Shown: piece after piece, positions 12,614 through 14,252 of the stretch
Numbering within the stretch: position 1 is the stretch's first letter
Layout: every line of letters starts with the position of its first letter
DNA from: DATMBL01 sp035559295
Lineage (GTDB): Bacteria; Desulfobacterota; Binatia; UBA9968
DNA length: 14,252 nucleotides
Direction: 5' to 3'
Assembly: GCA_035559295.1 (NCBI GenBank)
Contig: DATMBL010000156.1
Location: 1-14,252 of the forward strand
The notes under the pieces: model-generated
Told to the model about the DNA's origin: nothing
What the model saw: the letters and a program-made list of their open reading frames with translations, nothing else
Databases searched by the model: none
Translations under genes and position numbers: made by a program

Positions 12614-14106
12614 AACGAGATCTCTCTCGCCGCGATTTTCTGAGGATCTCCGGCCAGGCGGGGTTCGGCGCGGCGATGTTCGCGCTCGGAGCGGACGTGT
12701 TCGCCCGAAGAGACACCTGGGCGCGTGCTGGGGATTCGACTCGAGAAATCCATCTGGAAGCTCGCGAGATCATGTGGGAACTGGCCCGTGGAAAACGCGT
12801 CAAGGCGATGGCGTATAACGGGCAGATCCCCGGGCCCGAGCTTCGCGTCAAAGAAGGCGAGCGGGTTAGGATCGTGCTCAAGAACTCGCTCTCGGAGCCG
12901 ACCACCATCCACTGGCACGGAGTCGATGTCCCGAATTCTATGGACGGCGTGCCCGAAATTACGCAGAAGCCGGTTCAGCCCGGAGCGACTTTCGTCTACG
13001 AATTCGAAGCGAAACCCGCCGGCACGCGTTGGTACCATACCCATTTTGAGGAACACCGGCAGCTGGACCTCGGACTCTATGCGCCGATCGTGATCGAGCC
13101 GGCTCGGCCTGATCCCTTCCCATTCGATCGCGAATACACGCTGATGCTCGATGACTGGGTAACCGGAACAGGAGACACTGTCGCGAGAACGACGGAAGGA
13201 ACAGCGGGCGGGCGCGGCCGCATGGGTGGCATGATGGGTGGGAGAGGCATGATGGGCGGTATGGGAGGAATGATGGGGGGTATGATGGGCGGTGGCTCCA
13301 TGCCTGCCTACGACGCAATGACAATCAACGGCAAGGCGTATCCGGCAACGGAGCCACTAAGAGTCCGTAAGGGCGAGAGAATCCGACTCCGCCTAATCAA
13401 CGCCAGCGCCGACCACACCCACGTCACCCGTGTGGCAGGCCATCGCCTGCAGGTGACACATACGGACGGCAATCCGCTGGAGAAGGCCGTAGACGTCGAT
13501 GCCGTGCCGATCGCCCCCAGCGAGCGCTACGACGTTCAGTTCGTGGCGAACAAGCCCGGCGCTTGGTTTCTTTACTGCTCACAGCCCGGTCATGCGAGGG
13601 CGGGTGAACGGCTATTGGTTGTCTATGAAGGAAGGGAGGAGACCAAGCCGGAAGCGCCAATTGAAGGGCCGCGAGGGCTCGAACTGTGGCACTATGCCGA
13701 CGGCAGGGGTCGAGAGATTCTGCCACCCGCCTCGGGCCAGGAGCGGACGTTCAATCTCATCTTGAGCGGCGGGATGATGGGATCGGATGTGTGGACCATT
13801 AATGGGAAGCGCTATCCCAACACCGACCCGCTGAAACTCAAGAGAGGCGACCTGGTTAGAGTGGCGCTAAATAACATGAGCATGGAGGCGCACCCGATGC
13901 ACCTTCACGGCCAGTCGTTCAAGGTCCTCTCGGTCAACGGCGAGCGATTGGCGCAGCCTATCATCCGGGACAGCGTCGATGTCGACGCCCATATGGGGTC
14001 CGTGGTCGTGGAGTTTACGGCGCATAATCCCGGCGACTGGTTTTTCCACTGTCATAAACCGATGCACATGGACGGTGGGATGATCACACTGGCGAAAATA
14101 GGATGA
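12595..14106 (+). CDS. Tat-exported multicopper oxidase with Met/Gly-rich insert (copper oxidase, CueO/CopA type)
   Basis: 503 residues. The twin-arginine signal SRRDFLRISG (11-20) sends it folded to the periplasm. Four copper-binding segments are complete: HWHG (His106, His108), WYHTH (His148, His150), HPMHLHG (His433, His436, His438) and HCHKPMHMDGGM (His485, Cys486, His487, His491, axial Met496). These build the type 1 site and the trinuclear cluster, which oxidise substrate, probably Cu(I), with O2. Between cupredoxin domains 1 and 2, residues 210-236 form an insert with 11 Met among Gly, comparable in role to the Met-rich region of CueO or the Met motifs of CopA. GGAGG (12584-12588) lies inside the end of the propeller gene; the 19-nt overlap indicates coupled translation and a shared task. 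The exact substrate is not visible from sequence. Confidence 0.95.
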   Translation: MGAAELKRDLSRRDFLRISGQAGFGAAMFALGADVFARRDTWARAGDSTREIHLEAREIMWELARGKRVKAMAYNGQIPGPELRVKEGERVRIVLKNSLSEPTTIHWHGVDVPNSMDGVPEITQKPVQPGATFVYEFEAKPAGTRWYHTHFEEHRQLDLGLYAPIVIEPARPDPFPFDREYTLMLDDWVTGTGDTVARTTEGTAGGRGRMGGMMGGRGMMGGMGGMMGGMMGGGSMPAYDAMTINGKAYPATEPLRVRKGERIRLRLINASADHTHVTRVAGHRLQVTHTDGNPLEKAVDVDAVPIAPSERYDVQFVANKPGAWFLYCSQPGHARAGERLLVVYEGREETKPEAPIEGPRGLELWHYADGRGREILPPASGQERTFNLILSGGMMGSDVWTINGKRYPNTDPLKLKRGDLVRVALNNMSMEAHPMHLHGQSFKVLSVNGERLAQPIIRDSVDVDAHMGSVVVEFTAHNPGDWFFHCHKPMHMDGGMITLAKIG

Positions 14107-14126
14107 GTTAACAGGAAAGACCATTT

Positions 14127-14207
14127 ACCGTAGAGGCACAGAGGGCGCAGAGAGTGGATCTTTTTGCACAAAAAAGTTGTACTCCGCGTCCTCAGCGTCT
14201 CCGCGGT
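14127..14207. repeat. Imperfect inverted repeat with GCAGAG-type tandem units
   Basis: The left arm 14127-14152 and right arm 14182-14207 are inverted copies matching at 19 of 26 positions, separated by 29 nt. The reverse complement of the right arm reads ACCGCGGAGACGCTGAGGAC and continues, so each arm is built of degenerate 9-base steps (CGCAGAGGA type). The loop itself holds a CTTTTT / AAAAAG stem (14160-14165 / 14171-14176). I recall similar ACCGCAGAGACGCAGAGG palindromes scattered between genes in many unrelated bacterial genomes. It may act as terminator for the upstream operon or be a mobile repeat. Confidence 0.65.
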
Positions 14208-14231
14208 GAGCTATCAAGAACAGGAGGAGAT

Positions 14232-14252
14232 ATGGCAGATCAGGTTGAATTA
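14232..14252 (+). CDS. Start of a downstream gene (cut by the window edge)
   Basis: ATG 14232 is preceded by AGGAGG (14222-14227), a spacing of 4 nt, in the same context (CAGGAGGAG-TATG type) as the propeller gene start at 11732-11735. Only M-A-D-Q-V-E-L is visible, so no function can be given. The absence of a signal-like start in these residues suggests a cytoplasmic protein. Confidence 0.6.

Noticed and set aside
1..14252. CRISPR array, tRNA, rRNA, insertion sequence or integrase
   Set aside because: No regularly spaced direct repeats, no cloverleaf or CCA-type tRNA ends, no transposase motifs were seen on either strand.

Overview
The window looks like bacterial chromosome (roughly 55-60 % G+C) from a Gram-negative organism. 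It encodes a complete tripartite efflux pump that needs an outer membrane, several Sec and Tat signal peptides, and a periplasmic methionine-sulfoxide repair pair. Shine-Dalgarno sites are strong (AGGAGG, GGAGG). No rRNA, tRNA or phylogenetic marker is present, so I cannot name the taxon. A UGA codon followed by a near-canonical SECIS hairpin would require a selenocysteine-decoding lineage, which would fit a deltaproteobacterial-type or related uncultured group.

Layout. 1-260 (minus): truncated start of an exported protein. 504-531: sigma70-like promoter. 556-966 and 1080-1355: two small exported proteins, the first Met/His/Cys-rich. 1336-1647 (minus): small exported helical protein. 1818-8098: CusCBA-type copper/silver efflux system, that is a TolC-like outer-membrane factor, a methionine-rich adaptor with a C-terminal YtkA-like domain, and an RND pump with the CusA methionine triad. 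8117-8486: truncated membrane-protein remnant. 8487-10073: msrP-msrQ, a periplasmic methionine-sulfoxide reductase and its haem partner. 10105-10485: small exported Cys protein. 10579-10815: Met-rich exported peptide. 10861-11451: TlpA-like membrane-anchored thioredoxin. 11466-11697: SHOCT-domain gene broken by frameshifts. 11735-12613: six-repeat Asp-box beta-propeller with an in-frame UGA. 12595-14106: Tat-exported multicopper oxidase with a Met/Gly-rich insert. 14127-14207: imperfect inverted repeat. 14232-end: start of another gene.

How the genes fit together. This is a periplasmic copper (possibly silver) defence island. The oxidase would convert Cu(I) to Cu(II). The CusCBA pump would expel Cu(I)/Ag(I). 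Small Met-rich and Cys-containing exported proteins would bind metal. MsrPQ would repair the oxidised methionines on which nearly all the other proteins depend. The thioredoxin would keep periplasmic cysteines, or a selenocysteine, reduced.

Main discovery. The propeller gene appears to end at a UGA at 12335-12337, but the same frame continues for 91 more sense codons with two more good Asp-boxes. The UGA lies in the motif Asp-Cys-Phe-UGA-Gly-Trp, exactly where the repeat period predicts an Asp-box. It is followed by a hairpin (6-bp stem, loop GGUCU) whose GGUCUG starts 18 nt after the UGA, the same sequence and distance as in E. coli fdhF as I recall it. I read this as a candidate undescribed selenoprotein with a Cys-x-Sec site built into a propeller turn, translationally coupled to a multicopper oxidase.
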